Part shown: piece after piece, positions 8,130 to 16,512 of the stretch | Numbering within the stretch: the stretch's first letter is position 1 | Layout of the letters: every line of letters begins with the position of its first letter | Source: Promethearchaeota archaeon | GTDB taxonomy: Archaea; Asgardarchaeota; Lokiarchaeia; Sigyniarchaeales; Promethearchaeaceae | NCBI GenBank assembly: GCA_016933055.1 | Contig: JAFGBS010000022.1 | Span: forward strand, 1-41,563 | Reading direction: 5' to 3' | DNA: 41,563 nucleotides | Notes under the pieces: generated by a model | The model's input: the letters and a program-made list of their open reading frames with translations, nothing else | What the model was told of the DNA's origin: nothing | Databases searched by the model: none | Position numbers and translations under genes: made by a program

Positions 8130-9017
8130 CTATTTCTCTTTCTTCCTTTCATGCTCCTCTTTTAGAATAGTCTTCACGTAGTGCAAATAGGCTTTAAGTG
8201 CAAACCTTAACTTTTCATTTTCTTGAATCCTATTCCATTGATCGAGCGACTCTAAGGAGTTACGACCCACATAGATTCGGAACCAACTCACGGGAAAAAT
8301 TACATTACTCCCAATAAAACCCAATGCTTCCTCTAAAGTCATTATATTTAATTGAGTTCCTATTTCTTGCTTAATTTGGCGTAAATTTTTACTGATAATA
8401 TAGAAATTTGCAGCGCTTTCTGCAGTACACACAATTCCTGCAACGCTACCCACTAGATACTTGGTTTTTTCATAAATACTAAACAAATCCAAATCCTCTG
8501 GATAATGAAAATACTGAAATCCATTTCCGTGAAACATGGATGTGATAAAGCGATATTCTGAAACATTATCTAAAAGAGTTGGAAAATATCGTTGGGTACG
8601 GATTTGTTTATGTGCTTCTTTCAATTTCTCGACGTATTTGAGATGTAATTTCACGAAAAGAGCTTCAACAAACGTGTTGGACTCGAATCCCGCGATTCCA
8701 TAGAAGATCCATCTCTTTTTGCGAATTTTGTTAAAGGCATTAACTAAACGCGAAATCATTTTCTGATAATCAACAACTGCGTCATCATCTTGGTGTTTAA
8801 CTATGAAATTCTCGAATTCATCCTCCAGTTCTGGCTCTTCCCAGAATTTTCCATAGGTAAGTTCGGAAAAAAGGTTTTCAACGACATGCAAATGGTGATC
8901 TTCATCCATTGCAAGAATGGAAAGAGCACCTCCAATATCAGCTCCTAGTCGGTTGCCTTGTGCGAGTAGAACATGTGGAGGATTATATAATCGGATACTC
9001 ATGGTTTTTCTATTCAC
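8130..9017 (-). CDS. Hypothetical protein, 295 aa
   Basis: No family is recognised. It is a soluble, mixed alpha/beta protein. The N-terminus has a strand-rich segment with GADIGGALSILAMDEDHHLH (about 24-43), followed by acidic and helical regions, a WIFYGIAGFES strand-loop and several His residues (FHGNGFQYFHYP). Two starts are possible: GTG at 9017, or ATG at 9002, which is preceded by AAGGGGTGA with long spacing. It follows the 848-aa nuclease-like gene on the same strand, 166 bp downstream. The gap contains AT-rich sequence that could hold its own promoter. Joint function with the nuclease is possible but unproven. Confidence 0.65.
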   Translation of the reverse strand: MNRKTMSIRLYNPPHVLLAQGNRLGADIGGALSILAMDEDHHLHVVENLFSELTYGKFWEEPELEDEFENFIVKHQDDDAVVDYQKMISRLVNAFNKIRKKRWIFYGIAGFESNTFVEALFVKLHLKYVEKLKEAHKQIRTQRYFPTLLDNVSEYRFITSMFHGNGFQYFHYPEDLDLFSIYEKTKYLVGSVAGIVCTAESAANFYIISKNLRQIKQEIGTQLNIMTLEEALGFIGSNVIFPVSWFRIYVGRNSLESLDQWNRIQENEKLRFALKAYLHYVKTILKEEHERKKEK

Positions 9018-9183
9018 CCCTTGTTTTCGTGTTTTTTTCTCTTTATCTATTAAAAATAAATTCCTATTTCTCTGTTTCCTTTATTTCTAGCAAAATTGAG
9101 CATTCTTTCAAATGAAAGAATAATTTAGAAACTCAAATCAAGAACTTAATTTGAAATTTAAATCAAATGTCATCTCTAATTTT

Positions 9184-11730
9184 TTAAAAATGTCTAAGAA
9201 TCGTATATATACGTTTTCGATTAGCATCCGGAATTCTATGATGTACTAGATAATCTTTGATTTCGGCAACCAGCTTCTTCTTTGAGGGAGCTTTAATGCC
9301 TAAATCTGCAAATTTTTCATTAAAATCGGTGAGTAGGGTATACAAATCTTCAACAGATTTTGCAAAATAATAATTACCTGCACCTCTATTTCCTACCACA
9401 ATATTCCGGAACATACTGGTAATTGTTTTTTGAAGCATATTCACAAAAATAATTTTTTCTTTCGGGTCTGGGAATTTTTCTAATACTGCCAAACTATATT
9501 TAAAGCATTCAGCGGGAATTGCGAAAGAGTTATCATCACGGTCTTTAAATTTAAAACTCGTATGAAAAACCGTCAGTAACATCCTGCGAATTTTACTTGG
9601 ATTGTGGACAATAGGATTTACGATCAATTCAGAATCTGGATTTTGATGTAAAAAATATCTTTCAAAATCTGCAGAATCCAATTCTTCCCCCTTTTTTATG
9701 CTTTCCACTAAGATTTTAGTGAAAGTTTTTTCGATTTTCGCTTTAGTCATACTATTTTCGGTAACGAATCGGGAATCAGTCGAGTTTTTTTCCCGTACAA
9801 ATTCAACTTCAATCGAATCAAGTGTTTTTTTTGATTTTCGTGACACTAATTTTTCTTCTACTAAATCATGCGCATCCTCTTCGGACCACGTTTTAAATTC
9901 CTTATCTGAATACGCAGATTTCGGCACAAATTTCTGGTTAATCTCTTCCAATCTACGGTGAACATTCTCAAAATCCCGCAGGAACCGACCAAACTGCTGA
10001 TAACTAAGCATAAAGTCAAAAGGACATTCTTCACCCGAAACGATAATAAACCTGACTTTATCATACCGTAATCCGCCAGATTTGTTTAAGGATCGCTTTA
10101 TTCCTTCGTTATTACACATTTTCTGCTTTTCATACGTAGAATTTCTTGCATTAATGTTTCGTTTCAAAATTATTGGTTCAAAATCGGAAAAACTACAAAA
10201 TAAATGGTTTTTACATTCGATTATGTACAAAACCCTCTTGTATACAAACGCAAGGTCAATTTCTCTCCAGCGGAAGTTTTCCCCCAAATCTAAATCTTTT
10301 GTATGCTTTCCTATTATGCACTTCGGAATTTTTATTCCACTAGGCGTCACAAGGGTATTCTGTCGTTTCAGATCTAGATATTCCTTATCTTCACGGGTTT
10401 TTTCGGGATCATGGACAATTATTTTCTGAGGAATAATACCAAGTTCTTTAATGATTTTTTCAGCAACCAATTCCTCAAATCCACGACCACGGTTACCCGC
10501 GACAATATAGGATTTCATATGAGATGATAGGAAATAGAAAAATGCATCCAACACTTGTACATAGGAAAAAAATACCTCGGTCCGTGCATTTTTTCCTTTC
10601 TGCTGAATTTTAAAAAATGGGTGTTTCCAAAAAACATCATAAGAATTCCTTTTTGGGGAAAAAGTGTTCAAATCTAATAATAATGAATCTATAAGCTTTT
10701 CGGATACAGAATAGCGTTTTAACTTGTTATAAAATTCATAATATCCCTTAGAAATAAAGTTCTGTCCATAATACTCTTCAAGAATGCATTTAAATGCCTT
10801 TATTCCTTCTTCGAGTTCTCCTCTTAAAGGGGAGTTCCCAGGAAAGCATAATGGGAGATTCTCAGAATAAAATTTTATTATTTCTCGAACAAGTTCTAAA
10901 GAAATGATTTTTGGAATAAAATCGGAAATCTCTTTATCATTGTCTGCCGGTATTTTTGCTTCTCGTAGGTATATACTCAAAAAAGTCTTTAAAAACTTAA
11001 GACTACTTTTCTTTGCTTTATAATTAATAGTATTGTCTGCTTGACGCTCATCAAAGGATAGATTGGATGGATCTTGAATGGTATCTAACCAATCGGTGTA
11101 GTTTACATAAAACTCATCGTTCTCATAAAACATAGGAAATATTTGGGTGATGTCTAGATCGGGATTTTTTTCGAAAAACATTCCTATGGCTTTCAGATTG
11201 GAGGGATGATAATACCAGTGAAAATTTTCTTTTTTTTGGGGATTCACTTTATGAGCAAATTCACGCACTAATTCTCGAATGGGCTGAAAGTGTTCATTTA
11301 GTGTTCTTGTTCTTTTAAAAGGATATTTCAGTAATTCTTTCAAGAGAAATAAAGTGGATTGCGCAACTACAGGGGAGAATAATTCCTCTTTTCGAGAATT
11401 AAATTCCTTTATCTGCTCTTCATTACTTAAAATGTGTAATAATGTTCCTTTAATTAGAGCTTCTTTACAAATTTCTGATATACTGGGAATATTAAGTAAA
11501 AACGCATTTAATCTGTCATAATGAATCAAACGACTTCGCGTATATTCATTTAAGAGGAATCGAATGGTTTGAATGGTATCATAATTAGTCAACTCATTCC
11601 GCTGAGACTCATCAATTTCAGAAAATTGATGTTTGAACACATTATGCACATATTGGAAATCAATCTCTCGTGGAACTGCTTCATCTCGCCCCTCAATCTG
11701 CTCGGTTTCTGCTTGTATGCCCATTCCCAT
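9184..11730 (-). CDS. Large protein with a PD-(D/E)XK nuclease core
   Basis: 848 aa. A central segment carries the restriction-endonuclease fold signature: Glu419/420 in RGRGFEELVAEKI, Asp492 in REIDLAFVYKR, and E505-C-K507 in LYIIECKNHLF, in the right order with a predicted strand at each. The roughly 400 residues before and 240 after are predominantly helical and match no family I can name. No helicase, methylase or transposase motif is seen. The start ATG is followed by an immediate second in-frame ATG (MGMGIQ); GGGATGG lies upstream. PD-(D/E)XK proteins of this size are often defence, repair or mobile-element nucleases. Which applies here is not decided by the context: an unknown 295-aa gene downstream and a divergent membrane protein upstream. 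Confidence 0.75.
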   Translation of the reverse strand: MGMGIQAETEQIEGRDEAVPREIDFQYVHNVFKHQFSEIDESQRNELTNYDTIQTIRFLLNEYTRSRLIHYDRLNAFLLNIPSISEICKEALIKGTLLHILSNEEQIKEFNSRKEELFSPVVAQSTLFLLKELLKYPFKRTRTLNEHFQPIRELVREFAHKVNPQKKENFHWYYHPSNLKAIGMFFEKNPDLDITQIFPMFYENDEFYVNYTDWLDTIQDPSNLSFDERQADNTINYKAKKSSLKFLKTFLSIYLREAKIPADNDKEISDFIPKIISLELVREIIKFYSENLPLCFPGNSPLRGELEEGIKAFKCILEEYYGQNFISKGYYEFYNKLKRYSVSEKLIDSLLLDLNTFSPKRNSYDVFWKHPFFKIQQKGKNARTEVFFSYVQVLDAFFYFLSSHMKSYIVAGNRGRGFEELVAEKIIKELGIIPQKIIVHDPEKTREDKEYLDLKRQNTLVTPSGIKIPKCIIGKHTKDLDLGENFRWREIDLAFVYKRVLYIIECKNHLFCSFSDFEPIILKRNINARNSTYEKQKMCNNEGIKRSLNKSGGLRYDKVRFIIVSGEECPFDFMLSYQQFGRFLRDFENVHRRLEEINQKFVPKSAYSDKEFKTWSEEDAHDLVEEKLVSRKSKKTLDSIEVEFVREKNSTDSRFVTENSMTKAKIEKTFTKILVESIKKGEELDSADFERYFLHQNPDSELIVNPIVHNPSKIRRMLLTVFHTSFKFKDRDDNSFAIPAECFKYSLAVLEKFPDPKEKIIFVNMLQKTITSMFRNIVVGNRGAGNYYFAKSVEDLYTLLTDFNEKFADLGIKAPSKKKLVAEIKDYLVHHRIPDANRKRIYTILRHF

Positions 11731-12129
11731 ACCGATCCATCCCTAGAGATTATCCCTATCCGGACTCTTTATTGCACATTTTCCTTCTTTTTTATATATA
11801 TCTAATCCGGATCTAAAAAATCAATATACGATATCAATGTCGATTGTGAAATTAAATCTAAGTATATGTAATATTTCAAGCTTAAAATCAGCAAATATAG
11901 GCTCATTGTAAATAATGAGAAAGAACCACCGGATTAGTCGATTGACCTCTGGTTTTTAGATTTTTTTTTGCACAGACCTTAAATTTTTAAAAATTATTTT
12001 CGTCCCGGGCTGTTCTTACGTAATAACTTCAATATGATTTTTTTATAGATTAAAAGAATAATCTATATATTGATAATCTATCTATTGATTAATTAGTAAT
12101 ATAACAATTTATCAGAGATGTAAAAAAAT
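11731..12129. other. Divergent promoter region
   Basis: Non-coding, very AT-rich, between two divergently transcribed genes. A minus-strand TATA-like TATATATAAAA near 11790-11800 could serve the nuclease-like gene. A plus-strand TAATATAAC near 12098-12106, about 27 bp before the ATG at 12130, fits a leaderless promoter of the membrane gene. No gene or repeat was found. Confidence 0.4.
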
Positions 12130-12627
12130 ATGGCTCTATCACCAGTATTTCTACAAACCTTAGTCAACTTCCTCCACAATGTGTTTACTGCTATGTGGGT
12201 TGGGGGGATGTTAACGCTTCTATTTGCTGTAATGCCCTCGATGAGAAAAATCCTTGGTAAATCCAAAGAATCTCAAGCATTAAATACTCAAATTAAAAAA
12301 ACACTTAGTGTGTTGACCTATATAAGCATAGTGGGACTGATCATCACTGGATTAATGATGGGTAAAAAAGCCCAACTTGCGGGGGACTATACAGGATTTT
12401 TTAGTTTTGGAACCGAATATTCCACACTTTTAAGCATTAAACACCTGTTATATATTTTGATGGTCGCTTTAGCGATTTTCCGTAGTGTAATCGTGGATAG
12501 ACTAAAGAAACCCACTCAAGAGATGAAAATGAAGATTAATATGTATTTGTTAATTTTGAATGTGATTGCAGGATTAGCTGTTTTGTTGCTCAGTTCGAAT
12601 ATTGCAGTGCTGGCATCTATCCCTTGA
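12130..12627 (+). CDS. CopD-like four-helix membrane protein
   Basis: 165 aa with four predicted membrane helices (about 10-35, 58-78, 98-118 and 135-158). Histidines lie inside or at the edges of helices: His16 in FLHNVFTAMWVGGM and His105 in SIKHLLYILMV. The pattern LHNVFxAxWVGGM plus a later His is that of the CopD/DUF2269-like family of putative heme- or copper-binding membrane proteins. A TATA-like box about 27 bp upstream and no SD site suggest a leaderless message. A PadR-type regulator gene follows. Metal or heme binding is inferred from the family. Confidence 0.7.
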   Translation: MALSPVFLQTLVNFLHNVFTAMWVGGMLTLLFAVMPSMRKILGKSKESQALNTQIKKTLSVLTYISIVGLIITGLMMGKKAQLAGDYTGFFSFGTEYSTLLSIKHLLYILMVALAIFRSVIVDRLKKPTQEMKMKINMYLLILNVIAGLAVLLLSSNIAVLASIP

Positions 12628-12682
12628 GTTTTCTCAGTTATGTTCCTACAAAAAATTAAACCAAAATCGTTTTTTTATTTCA

Positions 12683-12690
12683 TTATAAAT
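12683..12690 (+). promoter_or_regulatory. TATA box fixing the PadR start
   Basis: TTATAAAT centred about 23 bp before the ATG at 12709. The spacing matches leaderless archaeal transcription and argues that the upstream in-frame ATG at 12640 is not the start. Confidence 0.5.
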
Positions 12691-12708
12691 AATAAACGTG
12701 TGAATTCA

Positions 12709-13134
12709 ATGAAGCATCTCCCAGATCAAGAAACGAAATTTACATCAGAAAATACGTCCAATACTACCCGAAGATCTTTAACTGATCCACTTTCACCTCT
12801 ACCTTTGACTAGAGTCATCATTCTCACACTTATATCTAGATTCCCCCATATAACCGGGTATACTTTGATGAAAAAGAAAGTTCCCGAAAATTTGCATCCT
12901 GATATATCACTGAAAACTGGAACCGTATATTCTGAATTACGACGCCTTGAGCGTTCGGGAAAACTGATGTCGGAACAAGATAAAAGTGGAAGAAAAGAAA
13001 GGTATTATACAATAACTAATGCCGGTCAAAAAGAATTGGCTCAATTGTCAAAGCAAATTCAGAATCGGCGTAATTTTGTGCTTAATCCATTGCTGAAAAT
13101 AATTTTTGAAGACCTGTTGTCTTCTGATGATTAA
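12709..13134 (+). CDS. PadR-family transcriptional regulator
   Basis: About 141 aa from the preferred ATG at 12709. After a variable N-terminus, the core (PLTRVIILTLISRFPHITGY ... SLKTGTVYSELRRLERSGKL ... GRKERYYTITNAGQKELAQL) is the PadR winged helix-turn-helix: recognition helix with GTVYxxLRRLExxG, and a wing with GRxxRYYxIT. It probably binds DNA as a dimer and represses nearby transport or stress genes. The CopD-like gene just upstream is the obvious candidate. The frame extends to an ATG at 12640, but the TATA box at 12683-12690 would lie inside it. Confidence 0.88.
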   Translation: MKHLPDQETKFTSENTSNTTRRSLTDPLSPLPLTRVIILTLISRFPHITGYTLMKKKVPENLHPDISLKTGTVYSELRRLERSGKLMSEQDKSGRKERYYTITNAGQKELAQLSKQIQNRRNFVLNPLLKIIFEDLLSSDD

Positions 13135-13155
13135 TTTTGTTACATTAGTTAGGTA

Positions 13156-13560
13156 TTAATCCAATAACCTTTTTTGATATTGGAGATCTTGGATCTCTGT
13201 AATATTTTGGGAAGCTTCCAAACACCCTAAATACCCTCCCTCTGGGTCCCTCAGAGCATAATATTCGATTAAAACTTTCTGTTTTCCCTCTAATCCTTTA
13301 ATATCGAGATCAATCCAAAATCTTGCTTTATCCCTACTTCCATTTTTCATTTCTTCAATAATTTTCTCTACTTTATCGACACTCTTTGAAGGGTGACAAT
13401 TTCGAACATTGCGACCTACCACACCTTTAGGGCGTTTAAAAATTCGAGTTTCATGTTTATTCCAACCAACTACTTCATCACTAGCATCTATAATGGAGAA
13501 TTCGATAGGGATTGTTTCAAAAAACGCTTCCAGAATTTCTTTAGGTAATGTTCCGATCAT
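13156..13560 (-). CDS. Stand-alone PAS domain protein (DUF438-associated type)
   Basis: 134 aa, essentially a single PAS fold: IIDASDEVVGWNKHETRIFKRPKGVVGRNV at about 22-52, then RNCHPSKSVDKVEKII, and a C-terminal strand set ending GGYLGCLEASQNITEIQ. The GRNVRNCHPSKSV segment is characteristic of PAS domains found with DUF438. The His-Cys pair there may take part in ligand or heme binding, by family analogy. No output domain is attached, so it must act through a partner. An AbrB-type gene lies 58 bp upstream on the same strand. A TATA-like TTAAAATAC about 27 bp before the ATG suggests its own leaderless promoter. Confidence 0.8.
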   Translation of the reverse strand: MIGTLPKEILEAFFETIPIEFSIIDASDEVVGWNKHETRIFKRPKGVVGRNVRNCHPSKSVDKVEKIIEEMKNGSRDKARFWIDLDIKGLEGKQKVLIEYYALRDPEGGYLGCLEASQNITEIQDLQYQKRLLD

Positions 13561-13617
13561 AATATTATAATTAGGTTAATAGTATTTTAATCTGGTTTAA
13601 ACCCAACGTGTGATCTG

Positions 13618-13812
13618 TCACTTCATTTTTTTTTGCACTTTTGTAATCATAATTTTACCATCGTGAAATAATACCCAACGAATTTTATCCCCATTTTGGA
13701 ATCCAAGTGTATCTACAATTTCTTTTGGAACAGTAGTTCTTCTCCTGCTCTCACGAATCGTTATCGTGGTTTCTGTCACATAATCGACATCATTCATATC
13801 AATTATTGTCAT
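13618..13812 (-). CDS. AbrB/MazE-type swapped-hairpin DNA-binding protein
   Basis: 64 aa. The segment ITIRESRRRTTVPKEIVDTL followed by GFQNGDKIRWVLFHDGKIMI is the SpoVT/AbrB beta-barrel: basic strand, TVPKEI turn, GDKI strand. Such proteins are dimeric DNA-binding antitoxins or global regulators. No toxin gene is next to it; its neighbour is the PAS protein. An ATG at codon 6 is an alternative start. Confidence 0.85.
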   Translation of the reverse strand: MTIIDMNDVDYVTETTITIRESRRRTTVPKEIVDTLGFQNGDKIRWVLFHDGKIMITKVQKKMK

Positions 13813-14045
13813 GGGGTTTTCATGATTTTCACAATTTTAAAAGTTTGGTCTAACACCAAAGGATATGGAAAAGAATGTTAGGGTTTCTAAGTCGTGTTGT
13901 TATAAGTGTAAGCATTTTCCTATGAAGTTCTCATTTATTGATGCCAGAGGGTATTGATTCTGTGTATGGTTATTAAGGAATCAAACCAAACTAAAGAAAT
14001 CAAGGTGCAAGTATCACGATTAACATAACCACGGTATCCCCGATA

Positions 14046-14855
14046 GTGTATTATATTCTCATTTCGGTCTTAGCATTAATATGTGAATATATAGATTCTG
14101 CGATGGGTGGCGGGTATGGTACTATCCTTGTACCGATTCTCCTTGCATTTAACATCGATAGAAGATTTTTGATTCCAGCAGTATTATTCACTGAAATCTG
14201 GACCGGATTGGGTTCAGCACTTCTTCATCATTTTGTTGGAAATGCGGATTTTCATGTTAAGATTTTGAATGGGAAAGAAGCGGAACAGAATGGGAAAATT
14301 ATATTATCGCAAGACTTTAAAATAGCCATAATTCTGGCTGTATGTGGTGTCATAGGGGGGGTTATTGCAGCTTATGCTTCTATCAAAATAAATGATGTCA
14401 TAATGAAAACCTATATCGGAAGTTTAGTTCTACTTATGGGTTTTCTTGTTCTGATAAGATTAAAGTGGAAGTTTAAATGGTGGAAGATTTATGGAATAGG
14501 TTTGATCGCCGCATTCAATAAAGGATTAAGTGGAGGGGGATACGGGCCATTAATTTCTTCTGGTCAGATTATCGCGGACAGAAATCCACGACAAGCGGTT
14601 GCATCTACTTCACTTTCCGAAGCAGTTGTGTGTGCAGTTTCACTCATCATAACTGCTACAATTCCTGAAAATCAAAGCATAATTTTCACACTTCCATTCC
14701 TGCATTTTATTATTGCTCTTCTTATAGGTGCTCTTCTCTCCGTTCCCTTAGCAGTTCTAACTGTTAAATACATTCCCATTAAAAAAATGCAACCCATAAT
14801 TGGGATTGTTACTGTGCTACTTGGGATCTTTACAATAATAAAAACCTATATGTAG
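14046..14855 (+). CDS. TauE/SafE-family sulfite/organosulfonate exporter
   Basis: 269 aa with about eight membrane helices in two homologous halves. Each half has the hallmark glycine motif: DSAMGGGYGTILVP (about 17-30) and NKGLSGGGYGPLISSGQI (about 158-175). This is the anion permease family that exports sulfite, sulfoacetate and similar small anions across the cytoplasmic membrane. The GTG start is the only standard start before the first helix, and there is no SD site. Residues 78-95 form a hydrophilic insertion between helices. It appears monocistronic, so the substrate is not indicated. Confidence 0.88.
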   Translation: MYYILISVLALICEYIDSAMGGGYGTILVPILLAFNIDRRFLIPAVLFTEIWTGLGSALLHHFVGNADFHVKILNGKEAEQNGKIILSQDFKIAIILAVCGVIGGVIAAYASIKINDVIMKTYIGSLVLLMGFLVLIRLKWKFKWWKIYGIGLIAAFNKGLSGGGYGPLISSGQIIADRNPRQAVASTSLSEAVVCAVSLIITATIPENQSIIFTLPFLHFIIALLIGALLSVPLAVLTVKYIPIKKMQPIIGIVTVLLGIFTIIKTYM

Positions 14856-15280
14856 TTTTGATTAAGAAAACGTCATCAATTATGCTAAATCGAATGATAA
14901 ATGAAGGAGATCATCAAGTATCGGGAATCGGAGTTCATAGTGAAAAATTCCTCCAGTTTTTGATCTACTATAAATAATGAATAAATAATTCATTTTCTAT
15001 AAGAATAGAACTTATAATAGATGTTTGATGTATGTACACAATAGTAACTATCCAAAATATACAAAATCTTGAAATATTGGTGTTTCAATATATTTCATTC
15101 TATTTTAGAATTCTATCTTGGACTAAAGTTCTGAAAACCTACTTTCCATTGAATTATTAGCCATATAGAAATGGAATTCCATATGAAATCACTTGAATAG
15201 ATAAATCACATGTATTTCAATTAATATAATATATTTTTGGATAAAATGCGATAAATATTAAAGGAGATTATTTAACAAAT
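14856..15280. other. AT-rich intergenic stretch with palindromes
   Basis: No gene is seen. It contains the perfect 12-bp palindrome ATGGAATTCCAT (15171-15182), an imperfect hairpin GAAATATTG/CAATATATTTC near 15071-15096, and an AAAGGAG near 15261 that is too far (about 14 nt) from the TM2 gene ATG to be an ideal ribosome-binding site. Its right end must carry the promoter of the TM2 gene. Confidence 0.35.
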
Positions 15281-15658
15281 ATGAATTGTCCAAATTGTGG
15301 AGTAAAAGTAAGTCTCCATGCTAGAAATTGTTATTCGTGTGGGTATCTACAACCCCAAACACAGACTGCAGTCGATCCGCGATCATTTCCTGTAATTTCA
15401 TTTAACACACAGAATATAATACCGGCAATACCACCGGGGAAAGTCCCTGTATCGGAAAAATCTAAAACCATAACCATTATACTATGGGCATTTCTCGGAA
15501 TTTTCGGAGCTCATCATTTCTATGCTGGAAGAATAGGATTGGGATTGTTATATCTGTTCACCATAGGAATCCTTGGAGTGGGATGGCTAGTCGATTTTTT
15601 TCTGATTCTAACTGATCGATTTAAGGACATATTCGGAAATCGAATTTCACAACCATAA
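15281..15658 (+). CDS. Zinc-ribbon TM2-domain membrane protein
   Basis: 125 aa. The N-terminus is a small zinc ribbon with CPNC (3-6) and CYSC (17-20). After a Pro-rich linker comes a TM2 domain: two helices (ILWAFLGIFGAHHFYAGRIG and LLYLFTIGILGVGWLVDFFL) joined by the conserved HxFYAGR(I/T)GxG turn, ending near D(R/F)F. TM2 proteins sit in the membrane with a short loop, and the ribbon probably faces the cytoplasm. It is a paralogue of the protein at 25040-25429, with the same architecture. Function of the family is poorly known. Confidence 0.9.
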   Translation: MNCPNCGVKVSLHARNCYSCGYLQPQTQTAVDPRSFPVISFNTQNIIPAIPPGKVPVSEKSKTITIILWAFLGIFGAHHFYAGRIGLGLLYLFTIGILGVGWLVDFFLILTDRFKDIFGNRISQP

Positions 15659-15711
15659 TGGATTTTTAATTCTTTATCTAGTTTTTTAAACCATGATGAA
15701 AACTAGTTCTC

Positions 15712-16269
15712 ATGGGTGTTAATATGCCTAAAGTGAATCCTGACCTAATACAGTGGTCCATTGATTCCGCAAAAAAACCGATGAAATTCGTAGCGATATG
15801 GAGGGAACATGGGGGTCCTTTAATCAGTGATCTAGATGCGATATGGGATAAGCTAGGTGATACTGGATATATGTGGGCTCGAACCATTTATCTTATCCAA
15901 CAAATCACAAGCACCCTAGATTTATCAAATCAATTACGGGATAACGCTTGTTATAATGTTCCCCTATTGGAACGAATGATCTATGGTGGTTTTGTTCATT
16001 CTCCGGCTAAAGATGAATCAGAAGAGGATGAACTATTTAATGTTTATAAATTTCTTATTATTGAACCGCTGACACTCGTTTCCTTGATATGGACTGCCCG
16101 ATCGATGAATTATGCTATCGAATCCGTGGAAACTCTTGTGGAATACATAGATCTGGAAAATTATGAAACTAACGAATCCCTCCACCACCAAGTCGATATT
16201 TATCTTAATTACTTGTATTCGTTAGATGCGTTAAATTTTGATGATTCTGATTGGTTAGTGCAAGATTGA
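15712..16269 (+). CDS. Hypothetical soluble helical protein
   Basis: 185 aa with no recognised family. Mostly helical and acidic, rich in Trp and Tyr, with a KxxMKFVAIWREHGGPLISDL segment near the N-terminus and an acidic linker (AKDESEEDELFN). No signal peptide or membrane helix. TTTTTTAAA about 24 bp before the ATG at 15712 favours a leaderless start there. The ATG at 15724, preceded by GGGTG, is the alternative. It follows the TM2 gene after 53 bp on the same strand. Confidence 0.65.
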   Translation: MGVNMPKVNPDLIQWSIDSAKKPMKFVAIWREHGGPLISDLDAIWDKLGDTGYMWARTIYLIQQITSTLDLSNQLRDNACYNVPLLERMIYGGFVHSPAKDESEEDELFNVYKFLIIEPLTLVSLIWTARSMNYAIESVETLVEYIDLENYETNESLHHQVDIYLNYLYSLDALNFDDSDWLVQD

Positions 16270-16512
16270 GTTTTTTTATATAGACTAATCTCATTTTAGT
16301 ACCAAAAGAAGGATTTTCATTAGAAATTGTATCATAACACTTCGTCAGAGCCATTTTTTCAAAATTTTATCGAATGTAACTAATAGGTCTGAATATTTAT
16401 AGATGAACCTAAAATCAAGCAATCTATAAATTCTCAATGAATTTTTTTGAATGTACAAGCTAAAATGATTAATTCTGGATAAAAATTCGGGGTTTTCTTT
16501 AATATACGACAA

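Noticed and set aside
7372..9017. A RiPP biosynthesis locus around the leader-like small protein
   Set aside because: No YcaO, radical SAM, LanM or protease/transport gene is adjacent; the neighbours are an SDR gene and an unknown gene.
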